Source: Siphonodentalium dalli (taxonomy: Eukaryota > Mollusca > Scaphopoda > Gadilida > Siphonodentaliidae). Taken from it: a stretch of 64,000 nt of DNA. Of this stretch, positions 33,115 through 45,440 are shown piece after piece. Below the pieces are notes generated by a model. That model made no database searches. It was not told where the DNA came from and saw only the letters and a list, made by a program, of their open reading frames with translations. The stretch is from NCBI GenBank assembly GCA_032622095.1, contig CP136066.1, positions 43,165,835-43,229,834 on the forward strand, in the 5' to 3' direction. A program made the position numbers and the translations under genes. The first letter of the stretch is position 1. Every line of letters begins with the position of its first letter.

Positions 33115-36100
33115 ACTGCATGGGTTGAAACTTACTGTCAAGAGTTGGGTTAAAATTTTGATTAAAAAACACTTTCCCTCTTCATACATGTATATGGTAT
33201 GTTAGGCAAGTTACATGTACATGTAGTTGCAATGTATACCAGTACATGACATACCGGTGGGCACAAAAATCATTATTTTAGTTCCAATGGCATTTACAAG
33301 TATACATGTACCTTGCAACTACATACAGAGTGAGGTAGTTTTGTCTCATTTAATATTTCTAAATGAGTTTCTCCCTTTGAATGACATAAACTAATGTGAG
33401 TATACACATGAGCTCTGATGTGAAATACATAATGTATGTATACCAAAAAATCATTATTTCTTAGTCTAAGGACATGTTTCCTGTCATTATCTTACTGCTT
33501 AAAAATATAGATTTGTAATAGTATGCTGTAATGCTCCAGAAATAGCCATATTTTGTCCTGGTTCATAAGAACACATTATTTCTTAGTGTTAGAAGGACAT
33601 GTTGGCTTATTATATGACTCATAAACCCCCAAATGTACATGTAAACAGTACATTTGGGAAAGAGACACACCATCTTTATCTTTTTTATATCGGTAGCAAT
33701 TGATCAGCTAGCAATATATGCTATAAATAGTATTCAGATGGTAGAGATTAAACAATTACACTAATTGCACCAACTCGAAACAGTTAAAATACCCTGTATA
33801 ATACAGACTCTGATCAAGGACTATGTCACACATACACACCCCCACCCCGCTTTGGTATGCGATATTCAGGCCATTTTCAGGTGGTATGCTATATACATAC
33901 CCAATGTTATCTGGTACTAGGATTTCACACGGCAATATAACCGGCATTCAGGATTCAGCAAAAAGGCTGGTATGCAGATATTATAGCACAAAATTAAATT
34001 TTGAGTATTTTCCAGCCCAAACAGACCCGAGTGATATATTTGTATCTAATTCAGTATAATACCTCTTGATATGTTGATGTTTTGGATACTATTCCAGCAA
34101 ATGTGAGAACACTGTTAACTGGTGATCAGTATTCATGGGTGGTAGGGGGTAACACCCTCATATATGCCAATCACAATTGAATAGACCAGTCTGGGAGGGG
34201 TCGCCGCCTCGCCCCCTCAATACCAGTTAATGTAAAAGGTTGAATCATGCGTACCAGTTACAAGTAAGAAAATATTGAATGAAAACTAATATTAAACTAA
34301 TAATATAGTTTTCATATACATGTACTAGTATTTGCTGAAGTTGTATCCATAACTGCTACATATACTATAGATAATAGATTGAATTACATCATAAATATCA
34401 TTTGGGCTGGTAAATAGTAAAACAAAATTAATTTTGTGCCACAAAATCTGCGAACCAGGCTTTTTGTTGAATCCTGAATACCGGTTAAACTGTGCAAATG
34501 AATCCCGACTACCAAATTAGCAGAGGGGTATGAATCATGCATACCGCCTGAAAATTGTACTTAAATGTTTTCAATTTACTTCATTTACAAGTATATGTAC
34601 CTGCACATGTAGCTGATTCACCTAACAATTTTTTTATCTTTAAATATGTGAGATCCAATCGGAAATCATGTGAGTACTGTGCATTAGTCCGAGAGTCTGA
34701 TAACCTGGGTGTTTAATAGTCCCACTGTTTGGTTATTATACAGTGTATATTGTCTCAAAATGTGTAATCTTCATGCCAAGTTTATAGCGAGGCTGTCAGA
34801 TCACAAAATATCTTCCCAAAAGCATCCTTACATGTATGCATAAACTATCAATTGCATAAATATTGCATTAATTTGTGTACATTTTTATGGGCAATACATG
34901 TTATGTCATGAGTAATTTATTTTGTATGGGGGTAAGACTATTACCATACATGTATATAACTAAAATTAATGTGTTGTAAAACACAATCAATTCTTTCAAA
35001 CCCGGGTACCATGCATTGAACCGTTGGACCATTTGAACCTCATAATATTGAACTTCCTGACAATCGAACTACTAGTAATGAACACTCTGACTAACGCACT
35101 GTACATGATTGAGTTAATTGTTATGTGACCTCAGGAATTGGTCCAAGTAATTTTTCTGATTTACTAGTAAATGTCATTCAAATTGTTCCAATTGTATCGA
35201 CCTACCGATTTTGTGTTTTCATCCAAATTGCAATAAAGGACTACACACATGTACCAGTACACGTAAATGTACCAAGACGGTCCAAGAGTCCCCCATTTAC
35301 AATGAGAGGCCGCAATAATAATAGTCTCCCAAGTTGTAATCTTCAGGCCCAGTTTATAGCGACAGTTACATGTAGGTAACATACTAGTAGTAGACACCCA
35401 ATTATACACGAAATATCTTCCCCGAAGCATCTATCAGTACATCTACATGCCCAGGCCCCTGGGGAAAAAACTGAAATACCAATATAGACTATACCAGTCA
35501 CTGGCATAGTCTATATTGGTATTATTGTATTTTTCTCCAGGGGCTTGTTAAGTTGTGAGTAGATATATTCATAAAATATCAATTGGATAAAACATGCATT
35601 GTGTACATGTACATGTATATCGACAATACATGTTAAGTCTCAAGTAAATAACTTTGTACGACAGTAATTGATACTCTCAACCCGGGTAACACTGAACCTT
35701 TGGACTATTGAACCCTCAAACTATTGAACTTCTTGACAATCGAACCCATCGGACTACTAGTAACGAACACTCGGACTAACGCACTATCATTTAATCATCA
35801 TAAATATGATTGAGGTATATGTAATAATGTACATGTACATGATTGAGGTAATGGTTCTGTGACCCTATGAATTGGTCCAAGCTATATTTCTGCTTTAAAT
35901 GTCAATATAATTGACCGAATTGTATGGACTTATCGATTTTTGGTTTTCATCAATTTCATCCAAAAAGCCAAATTACACTGAGGAACTATACACATGTAAA
36001 TGTATTAAGAGCCCTCCATTTGCAACGAGAGGCTGCAAATGAGTAAGGCGGTGATGCAGTGTGCAACTGCACCAATTCTATAATCTAAACCCACAAAGTG

Positions 36101-36644
36101 ACATATAATGGTCTATCCCTAAATAGAACATATGGTACATGTACGTCATGGTAAGTACTGTAAAAAATTATCTGGCTGAAAGGCTGTCATGAGAAAAATT
36201 AATGTGGTGTACCACGGGTGAAACACTGCAGTAATTCACGTGGTTACAGCCGTTAAAAAAAATATTACTGCAGTAAGATTTAATACCAGCGGATACTGCA
36301 TCAGTGTTGAAATGGTTTGGGTTTTTCATAGTTGACTAATCGACAATAAAAAATCAAGTCGAAGTACATGTAGACTAATCGACCCATTTCCATGGAAAAC
36401 TTCCAATTTACTATGTGGTTATTGAGTTAAAATCAATGAGAGATAACTGTAGTTCCCATTTTGTGTGGGACGTAATGATTCATTGTATTGGGATACACTG
36501 TCAATGATACACGTATCATATCATGTGTATTGTGATACAGGAAATCAAGTAATATTTTAAGATGGGAATGTGTAAACTTGAGCAAAACCTGCAATTTCCA
36601 AAGTTTAAATGCCTGTTATGTGTATTAACTCATATAGCTAACTA
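33115..36644. other. Intergenic AT-rich DNA
   Basis: There are no splice-flanked coding exons. Numerous short TACATGTA palindromes occur. Two diverged copies of a segment containing TGAGTAATTTATTTTGTA-like and ACCCGGGTA motifs lie near 34800-35340 and 35560-36040, and suggest an old local duplication of about 700-750 bp. Confidence 0.5.
35454..35545. repeat. 92-bp hairpin
   Basis: AGGCCCCTGGGGAAAAAA pairs with TTTTTCTCCAGGGGCT, and AATACCAATATAGACTAT pairs perfectly with ATAGTCTATATTGGTATT. The loop is about 13 nt. It is likely a small fold-back element inside one of the duplicated segments, because the other copy lacks it. Confidence 0.85.
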
Positions 36645-37440
36645 TTAAAGGTGCTCAATCAGATTTGAATGTCCCCATATAATCAGATTCCAACAACAAC
36701 ATTTTTAAAAATTCTGCTTCATTTATCAGCATCGATTAATTGCCCAAATATAATGCTAACCACTGTCAACTACATGTATAGTATAAAATTGCCCGATACG
36801 TGATATTTATCAACATGTTGTTCGATGAAGTTTGGCCTTATTATCAACACAAAGCCTCTTGATTTTAGAGTTATCCATTTTCATCCCAATTTGGTCTGAG
36901 ACTGTCGGCTCATGAAATTTTTCTGGGCCACTAATAAGTCTCGATTGTGAAATTTATTAAGATTTCAAAAATTAATATGTAATAACTCTGAGCTTGATAC
37001 ATGTAGGTGGGTTCCTCGACTTGATTCAAATAATTTTTACCCCTGAATCCATATACATGTAAATAGTAATTGAGTGGGCACTTAATCGGATTATGCATCT
37101 TTAAACTGTATTTGAATTTAAAGATGCATAATCCGATTAAGGGCTCCCTCGGTTACTATTTATTTGGACTTGAAGGTTAAAAAATATTTGGTTCGAGTCG
37201 AGGAACCCACCTATCAAAGTTCAGAGCCGACGTTCTCAGACCAAATTTCAGATGAAGATCGATGACTCTAAAACCAAGAGGCTCTCTGTTAATAAGGCCA
37301 ATTTTTTTAGAACAACATGTTGATAAATAACACATGTTGGGCAATTTTATACTATAGTTGACAGTGGTCAGCATTTCTAAATATGTTGTTGTTGGAATCT
37401 GATTATATGGGGATCATCGAACAAGATTGAGTACCTTTAA
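36645..37440. mobile_element. Large fold-back element of the TTAAAGGT family
   Basis: The ends are TTAAAGGTGCTCAATC and GATTGAGTACCTTTAA, as in the element at 32680. The arms of almost 400 bp are complementary through most of their length (for example CAACATGTTGTTCGATGAAG against the inverse near 37310). They meet at a central palindrome near 37100 around ATCTTTAAACTGTATTTG. There is no coding sequence. Confidence 0.85.
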
Positions 37441-37740
37441 AATGAACTGTAGAAAGAGAATAGAAATACTCAGATAATTAGTTTTTGACCATTATTACAA
37501 CTAGAAAACAAACACAACTAACACTAAATCATCAAATAAAGCAATAAATTGTCATTTTATGGCAGTACTAGGGGAGGCCAGCTCCAACTTAGGGCTGTGG
37601 CCTTCAGATATGACTTTGGCATATAAAACAGGTGTCCCCAAATAATTACTGGAAACTACACTGGCTGTTCCATCCGATTATAGTTCTGAATTCATCACAA
37701 TATACGAAAACTACTCAGAATAAACATTCAAATGCACCAC

Positions 37741-38230
37741 TAAATAAATTTGCGCAAAGCTGAAAATAATAGTTACCATGGCGACCATCTTGGGTGGCCG
37801 ACCGGAACCAAAATGGGACGTTCTCATCATGGGGTCATAATGAGTTACTCAACATGCAAAGTTCAAAGAAAATTTATGTATAAATGCGGTAGACTGTGAA
37901 AAAGGAATCCATGATGGCTGTAATGGCGTTCATTTTGTGTGGCCGACAGGAACCAAAACAGGCCGTTCTCGTCTAAACATTAATCCTAACATGTATATTA
38001 AATTTGGTAATGATCCAATTAGAAATACGGCTTGTAGACTATTAGCACATATATTCAATTTTTTAACGTAGCGTGATACGTTGCGGAACTACAAATAGAG
38101 ATTATGTCCCATGGAAAAAAAGATATATGAAGTTAGGTATTTTGCATAAACAAGCATTGAACATAAATCCTACCAAATTATGACTGCGCATTCGCCATTA
38201 CGAGGACCCCCTTATGGGCAATTCTATGAT
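37741..38230. repeat. Dispersed repeat with GGCGACCATCTTGGGTGGCCG motif region
   Basis: Two partial copies of a segment carrying GGCCGACCGGAACCAAAA and GGCCGACAGGAACCAAAA, each followed by GTTCTC, are spaced about 150 bp apart. The arrangement resembles the repeat array at 55080-56110, so both may belong to one dispersed family. Confidence 0.5.
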
Positions 38231-38794
38231 AAGAGACACTCGAGGATGATGTTTATGAGCAATGCGACTGATTTTGACCATCATTTTGTTCAAATTATAG
38301 GAGAACACACGAATAAATTCCAAGCTTCATTATAGTCTCGAATTTCACTTAAAATGACGCAACTGCACGTATTTACACAGCCCATGCTATTTCCTTTCCA
38401 AAAAGGTATGAAGAGTAATATAGGCGACATATGCAGTGCGACAGGGACAAAATACAGACACTACCACCGGACCGGTATACCTGTCTTAGTACGGGATATA
38501 GCAAAGGCCATCAAAGATAAATAAGTCAATTGTTTCCGGTTACGTGGCTAAAAAATTCCAGGTAGGTAGGTAGGAATTGTTTTTATTTTGCATTTAAAAA
38601 AAACTAATTTATTTTGAATTTCACGCTAAAATTATGGGTAATATTGACTGCAATATCCATGGGTGAAATAAAATGCTACCATTATGATTGCATCATTGAA
38701 ATTCCCTCCAAATAATATGTCCTGTGAGGAAATGTTTATCACAGTGAAGATTATTGAACAGCTTCACATAGAGTATGCAATTTATTGACAAGGC

Positions 38795-39394
38795 TTAAAG
38801 GGATACTGTACCCAAATGTTGTTGTTGGTTTCTATAGTCTCTGAGTCGGAGAATAAGGTAACAATTTTCCATTATTTGAAAGTCTATTGAGTACGAAGAA
38901 GTGTTACGGATGGCAAATTTACCAGAATGCAAAAATACAAATTGTTGTTGTCGAGTAATTTTTGTACAGTTTTCAACCAAATGTATCAAATAAAAGTTAT
39001 ATTATATATGCATACTAGTCCCATGTACTCATTTATGTTATTGTATCATCACTAGTCAGTGAGTGGCTTGAGTATTCTCCCCGTATCAGCATAATGTTTC
39101 AAACGATCGTGTGTGCAATGGGTTTACTAATCCAGTATCCCTCAATTATAATTTGATTACGTCTTGTACAAGGAAATTCGTATTTTAATTTACGCCATTT
39201 TATGGCTCCAGCCATAAATTCAATTTATATTAAATTATTAACTTTTAAATTATTAAATTTTAAGATAGCCTATTAACCTGAGCGTTTACAGAATACATCT
39301 TCGACTCAAATTACTTATGTTTCTATATATTATCGATAATAGATCGTTGTTATCACCGGAAATTTATTGCAAATGGCGTACAGTACCCCTTTAA
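38795..39394. mobile_element. TTAA-flanked MITE with AGGGATACTGTACCC ends
   Basis: The element opens TTAAAGGGATACTGTACCC and closes GTACAGTACCCCTTTAA, giving inverted repeats of about 17 bp and TTAA on both sides. The interior of about 560 bp is non-coding and AT-rich. A piggyBac-type non-autonomous element is the best reading. Confidence 0.75.
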
Positions 39395-39633
39395 AATGTA
39401 GACTTCTACCATACAAATCAAATTATGCATCAGTACATAACTGTTGCATTCTAAGGTAAATATATGTTGGAATAGTCAATACAAATGAGTCGCATCAGTT
39501 AACTTTTAAAAATTATTTTTCCAGGTATCACAAATTTTTCCAGGTAGGTAGGGTACTAGTAATAGGAAACAAAAACGTTATTTTGTTAGGCCTAAGTTTC
39601 GAACCAGTATACTCGTCTTACAGGTTGAAAGGG

Positions 39634-40025
39634 TTAAGTTTCCTCACTGTGTACATACAATTTATTGTTTTTTATGAAAAACTTAATCTGGTCCCAGGGT
39701 CGAGCACTAAGGACAGGAGCCTTCCTCATAGCCTCCAGACATTGAAATTTCCCTGGTAGGCTATTAGAAGTGAAATACTTTCCTAACTGCTGATGGATAG
39801 CAGCCTTTTCTTCATCTGTCCATTTTTTCCGGACGTTCGATTTTCTCCTTTTTGATTTTGGTTGTTCTGAGGAAGTGGCATGTGTGACATCTTTCGTCCT
39901 TTGTTTTGTAGAAGACGTATGTATTTCTTCTGATTGCACATGTATGTCTTGTATATCTTCTGATTGTTCTGCATCATCAAATTCTGTCAATTTATCAAAG
40001 AGGTAATTATACATTCTGATGACAA
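39634..40025 (-). CDS. C-terminal exon of the recombinase family protein
   Basis: The exon follows a GTGCGCAG acceptor in phase 1 and ends with TAA at 39636-39634. It encodes VIRMYNYLFDKL, a basic stretch (KSKRRKSNVRKKW) and a C-terminal domain WTDEEKAAIHQQLGKYF, then WDQIKFFIKN. This Myb/SANT-like W..EE..A.....G pattern is usual at the end of proteins in this recombinase family. The frame is intact. Confidence 0.7.
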
Positions 40026-41482
40026 CTGCGCACCCTGAATGCCCTCTAACAGAGAAATGTGCATTGATTGATCACTTTACTTACTTAACACATATCCACT
40101 GAGCTATAAAACAGCCAATGTCAAAAGCTTAGCTTGCAAGAAATTTGACCCAATGTCGGTCACAATGTTGTTTACTGCGCAATACTGATTAGGTTACATT
40201 GCAACATAATTGGGCTGAATATAGAAAATTTGTTGTGCCCATAAAAAGAACAGTCCAGAATCCTCTGGCGATATTTGGGCTATGCCCATCTGCTAGTGAA
40301 GAGTTTGATGCCAAGATATTTGAGATCGCGTACCAGCATGCAGTCCAAAAATGGATTCATTTAATACACACATGTGATATAAGCATGTGACAAACATGAC
40401 AGACAAAGGACAAACACTTCTTCATAATATAAGTATACTAGCTATGTGCCTGCTGACTCCGTTGTAGATTTCATGTCAAGGTCATATGATAGGGGCAGTA
40501 AGACTCCGTAAATATGGTACCCACTGTGAGATTACCCTGCATACAAAAAGTGAAGTCTATCCGAAATATTGTTCCCAAGATAAGGCTAAAGGTCATTGTG
40601 GGTACCTGTATGGAAGGATAGGGACAGACATGATGAGGTTACTGCCCACCCCAAAATACCCCTATATACCAAACTTAATCTCTATAGGCAATTTAGTTCC
40701 TGAGATAACAGTGTCACTTGGTCATACACCGTGTCTGTTTCAAGGTTACAGGAACATCGGAAGGGCAAATCATCTTGACAGCATTCCCAAAATACCCTTC
40801 CAGTCCCAAAATACTTTAGAAAGCAAATTTGTTTGATATAGGCCCAACAGTTTACGTGTGTACCTGATTAAGAGAAAGCATGTATCATATTCTGACCCAA
40901 GTTATAAATTTAAAGGGGTATATGTCAGAAACTATTAGAATTAATATTCTGAGAAATTCGTTTGCTGTTTTAATTAAGGTCTTCAAAATCTAGAAATAAT
41001 CCAGTAACAATTTAAACCAATATCTTTCAAGTGACTGTATAACTAAAGTTATTTATTATACGACAGTATTTCTCTCCCCGTATCTTGCTGAAATATGTTA
41101 TGATCTGAATTAAAAGATGTTCATTTAGTAACTAATTGAACCGTGTTATGAATATTCTTTTGTTATAGCAATCCGAGTTATTATTATTTGCTGATCGTCG
41201 AAGTCTCAAAATATCAATCGACCGTGGGAGAAAATTCTCATTTTTCATTGAACTTTTGGAAACTCTGAATGCCAGTAGACATATAATAAACGCTTTATCA
41301 ATACAGGGTAGTTATATGTATCACAGTATCATGTCTCGTTGAGGAGATCATATCACTGTATCAACCTCACTGCCAAAGGCAGCTCGTTTGATACAGATCT
41401 GACTTCAACTCGACTTGATATGGCAGACCATATCACTATACTGTACTGATAATGGGTATGTATAACAACTAAAGTTACTTAC
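40026..41482 (-). other. Intron before the C-terminal exon
   Basis: The intron is bounded by GTAAGT at 41482 and a GTGCGCAG acceptor at 40026. No domain or RNA gene was recognised in it. Confidence 0.6.
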
Positions 41483-44096
41483 CAACTTCTGAATCTGTAT
41501 CCATCTCTATTTCATCCAAAGATTTGCCCTGATACTTGTGCATGTTCCCCTTCTCTACCTCTAGAAGCAGTTTACTGACTTTACATAGTTGTAGAGTCTC
41601 TTCCGGTAGTCTGTAATATTCTCTGTGAGTGCGTATATATCGTGTCCCATAAAGTTAGCTAAAACATCCAACTCATTGTTCTTCAAATTCATTATCTGTG
41701 ATATAGTTGCCACATGTTTTCTCAATTGAGTTGATGTTAACAGTTCAGGCTTTGTAGCACCACATTCTTTTGACATTCTTCGTATAACGTCACTGCATCT
41801 GATTGGGGTCTCTGTACAACCTGCTCTAGCAAAGACATAAGGGTTGTCCTCCTTTATATTTCCTTACTTTCGACACTTTTCGTCACTGAGAATATCCATT
41901 TGCAGTCTTAGTTTTTTTGTGATTAGGACGGCTACGCGTCTCCCTTTTTTACCCCTCAATTCTACTCTGTCCATTGCCTCAGCAAGTTTTATTTCAAAAG
42001 AAGAGAGTGACTTTTTTATTTCACCCTGAAGTTCTGCTTTATTATTAATTCCAGACTTGTAAATATCAACAGGCAACAGCTCCACCTCACCTCCTCTTCT
42101 TCTGTTGAACAGGACAAGTTGCCCGAGAGTCACCTCTGCTAATGCCCGGAAGTTAATTTCATCGATATCTGAAGATAGATTTGCTGAATACTCAGAAGCC
42201 TTGGACTCCATGTATTTGTGTAATTTTCTCAGATCCTCTGTCAGTGGTACTCGTTTTGGATTGTTAAATTTTCTTCGACTCAGGGTTTCCCTTGCAGGGG
42301 CATTAACTTCATATTTCCAGTTACTTCCACAAAGTTCCATAAATGCAGCAGCATTATCTTTTTCTTCAACTTGGCCAGCGATGCTTGCTTTATCTTTCAC
42401 TATTTGACCACATTGAATTAATGCAGTTCCCAGTTTGACAGCCAAACTTGGAGTTTTGTAAGAAAGGTTTTCCTCATTAAAACATGCAGTGCTCTTCACT
42501 GCTTTGACAACATCCCAGAACACCTTGGGTTTGACGCAATCTGCCATGGTCTGAATATTCGTATTTATTTGCCTTATATTCAACAGGAATCTTGCAAGTT
42601 CTCTTATTTTATTTCTCACATATTGGTACTGTCTTTTATTTAATCCACACGACTTAAGAAGTCTTTGGCCGAAATCAACAATAACCGTATCATTTCTTGC
42701 TGCAAGCGACACTTCATCAACTGATAATTTGTCCAAGATATTTTCTCGAAAAGCAATTTCGGTGTTGTGTGATACTGGCAAAAGCGAACTACCTGCACGC
42801 TGATGGTAGGTTCTTCCCTCGTGTGTTTTCTGGACCATCTTGATGCAATTTTTTGAATGTCTCCACAATTCACTTTTTGAGAAGAAACCTCTGCAATGTT
42901 GACAAGGTAAATAATCCATCCACACATTTTTCCTTGAAGGCCGTCTGATAACACTTCCATCATTAGAATCGAGAACAATCATGTTATGCATGAAGTTTCC
43001 TCGGTTAAATAAATCCTGGAAAGCATCATTACATTCTTTACTGCCTTTCCTAAAATTTGTTGCAATGATAACATCTGATTCATTTTAGTGAATGGATTCC
43101 AAGTATCTTCTTAACTTCTTATACCCTTTCCGACAAAACGAACAATAATTTATTCTATTGTAGATTCTTTTTTCACCACATTTTTCAGTTGTATCAACTG
43201 CTATCAAACTATTAACGTCTTCTGAACAACAAGATGTGCTATCTGGCTCAGTTATGTCAGTAGCCTGTTCTGTACAGTATGTTGATGTGCTTTCTAGCAC
43301 CGAATGAGTAAGTATATTGTCAGTAGATTTGTACTCACTCATACATGTACTTGTGCTTATAGCTTCATTTTGGCACTTCATCAATTCAGGGAATGGATAG
43401 ATGTCTGAGAATTCATCCTCTGAACATGGCACCTTATCCTCATCATCTGAACTTTGTTCCCCACTTGGTTGATACTCAGAACCACTACTTGCCAATTCTT
43501 CCTCACTTGGTTGATACTCGGAACCACTACTTGCCAAATCTTCATCATCTGACAAACTGATGTCCGCAACCTGAAGGTTCTGAGAAGGTACTACATACTC
43601 AATGTTACAAGGAGGTTCCTTGTCCTCGATTTTCTGAGAAGGATCTGCAACCTGTATGTTCTGATCATGTTCCAAGTGAACAATGTTATGAGAAAGTTCA
43701 ACATTATGAACAGGCTCCAAGCAACCAATGTTCTGAGAAGGTTCTGCAACTTTTATGTTTAGAGAAGGCTCCGCATCCTTGATATTTTCAGAAGGCTTCA
43801 AATCGCCCATGCTTTTCTGAGGTTCTGCATACTTGACGTTCTGAGAAGGTTCTACACATTCTATGTTCTGCAACTTTTATGTTTAGAGAAGGCTCCGCAA
43901 CCTTGATATTTTCAGAAGGCTTCAAATCGCACATGCTTTTCTGAGGTTCTACATACTTGACGTTCTGAGAAGGTTCTACACATTCTATGTTCTGAGAAGG
44001 TTCTGCAACTTCTATGCTCTGTGAAGGTTCTGGGTAGTCGATGTTCCCCGAAGGCGCTCCATCATATTCTGATTTTTTCTTTTTTTTAACTGTGAC
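41483..44096 (-). pseudogene. Disabled large exon: acidic repeats, zinc-finger motifs, tyrosine recombinase
   Basis: The exon opens at a TTCCAG acceptor with VTVKKKKKSEYDG in the phase left by the SET exon. It has about ten EPSQNI-type repeats, an acidic region with two ASSGSEYQPS repeats, a C2H2-like motif (CSFCRKGYKKLRRY, first His replaced by Tyr) and a C2HC motif (CQHCRGFF...LWRHSKNC). The recombinase core has an Arg box (FNRRRGGEVELL near 42100), TQLRKHVAT near 41715, FMGHD near 41645 and the nucleophile Tyr in REYYRLPE near 41615. Lesions are TAA at 43085-43087, TAA at 41864-41866, an extra TA near 41634-41640 and a 124-bp duplication. Net length change of the two indels is 126 bp. Confidence 0.8.
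43741..43988. repeat. 124-bp tandem duplication in coding repeats
   Basis: The segments 43741-43864 and 43865-43988 are nearly identical, and the junction shows GTTCTG microhomology. Because 124 is not a multiple of three, the duplication shifts the reading frame of the surrounding exon. A few substitutions separate the copies, so it is not a very recent or assembly-only event. Confidence 0.85.
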
Positions 44097-44465
44097 CTGG
44101 AACAGAAATTATGAGAAATTAGTCAGTATTAGTGTCAACTCAAACATTTGGCTGTTTTCTTCATTTACTGCAATTAGTGTGGAAACAATATGTCAATTAT
44201 GATAAAGATACAAATAAAATTTGATGCTAAATTACCTCTTAATGATTTTGTTGAAAAAACTCCTTACAATGTTTTTAGTAAAATTGAATGTTCGGCGATA
44301 TAAAACACATGTTTATAATGGGTTTTTTCAATTACTTGAACATTCCACTAAAATTATTCAAAAATCTGGCAGACCGGGAATCTATACCCTCATTCTTGGA
44401 CCGAGGTATGAAAACTAAGATAAGAAATCTCTATCAATGTGAATCTGATCTTCCCCTATGTACAT

Positions 44466-45275
44466 TAGGGCTGCAACGATTCACCGCGGTTTCGGTGAAT
44501 CGCGATGTTTACCGGCGGTGCGATACGCGGTTCGTTTCGTAATTATTCCGGTACGTTTTCGATCCGCATTTTTGTCACCCAAGCTCTCTGAGAGGACACT
44601 TTTCATTGGCTGTAACCGCAAAGATTCCGTATTTTCCTTTTCTGTTAACCAATCAAAATCGTTCTTCCGCGAGGGTCAGTTGAATATATTTGACATTTAA
44701 AATCAAAACAAATTAACATGTCGGAAGTATCGCATGATAAAAGTTCTCAGCCAGTCGGAGACGGGCCTGGCGGGATAACTCGAAAAATTGTCGGGGCGCT
44801 GGCGAAGTTTATATCGCCGGTGTGGAAGCACTTTGGGTTTTGTGCGTTCAAGTTGAAAGTCTGATGCCCTAAAGCAGTTTGTTTTCAGTTAATTTTAATT
44901 TTCATTGGAACATAAATTAATTATCCTCAAACAGAAATCATGACAGACGCAAAAACTAAAGGTTACTCAGAAGGATATCTCAAAACATGTGCACCCTTCA
45001 GCACTTTTTTTGGTGAGAGTGATCCTTTGACCTTAGGAATCTTTGATTGCCAAATAACTGTACAGGGTGCCGAGATGGTATAACATCAAGTGTGGTCATA
45101 ATTAAAGTACATGGCTGAATAATAGTACACATAATGGCTATTAATGCAACAGAACAATCCAAAGTTGTAAACTGATCCAATTTTCAGTCTGCAATGTATC
45201 GCGATACGTATCGTATCGTTGCAAAAAATAGTGATACGTATCGAATCGCGAGGTGGGCGTATCGTTGCAGCCCTA
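44466..45275. mobile_element. Non-autonomous hAT transposon, 810 bp
   Basis: The ends are TAGGGCTGCAACGAT and ATCGTTGCAGCCCTA, a classic hAT inverted repeat. They are flanked by perfect 8-bp target duplications ATGTACAT at 44458-44465 and 45276-45283. It lies in the intron between the SET and recombinase exons. The interior keeps only the start of a transposase (44718-44864). Confidence 0.92.
44718..44864 (+). pseudogene. hAT transposase N-terminal remnant (BED finger start)
   Basis: The 48-codon frame begins MSEVSHDKSS and reaches ISPVWKHFGF, the opening of a BED zinc finger as found in ZBED-type hAT transposases. It stops at TGA straight afterwards. The finger cysteines and the catalytic domain are missing, so the element depended on an autonomous relative. 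Confidence 0.75.
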
Positions 45276-45299
45276 ATGTACATTGCGGTCAGGTGGAAG

Positions 45300-45440
45300 C
45301 TCGGATTAAGATCCTTAGTCCTCACAAGGCTACACAAAGAGAAATATCCTCATAATATATAAGGACACATGTTAGCACAGATCTATAGTCCTCACTAAGC
45401 TACACAAATAGAAATGTCCTCATAATATATGTGTGCATAA
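45300..45440. repeat. Short local duplication
   Basis: Two copies of about 75 bp share AGTCCTCAC, GCTACACAAA and ATCCTCATAATATAT-like blocks. No function is evident. Confidence 0.6.

Noticed and set aside
41840-41870. GTAAGG next to the TAA at 41864 as a real splice donor
   Set aside because: The reading frame and family motif (NPYVFAR) resume within about 20 nt of the stop, too short for an intron. The TAA is better read as a nonsense lesion.
42105-42407. 100-codon plus-strand open frame opposite the recombinase exon
   Set aside because: It is an antisense shadow of the recombinase coding sequence.
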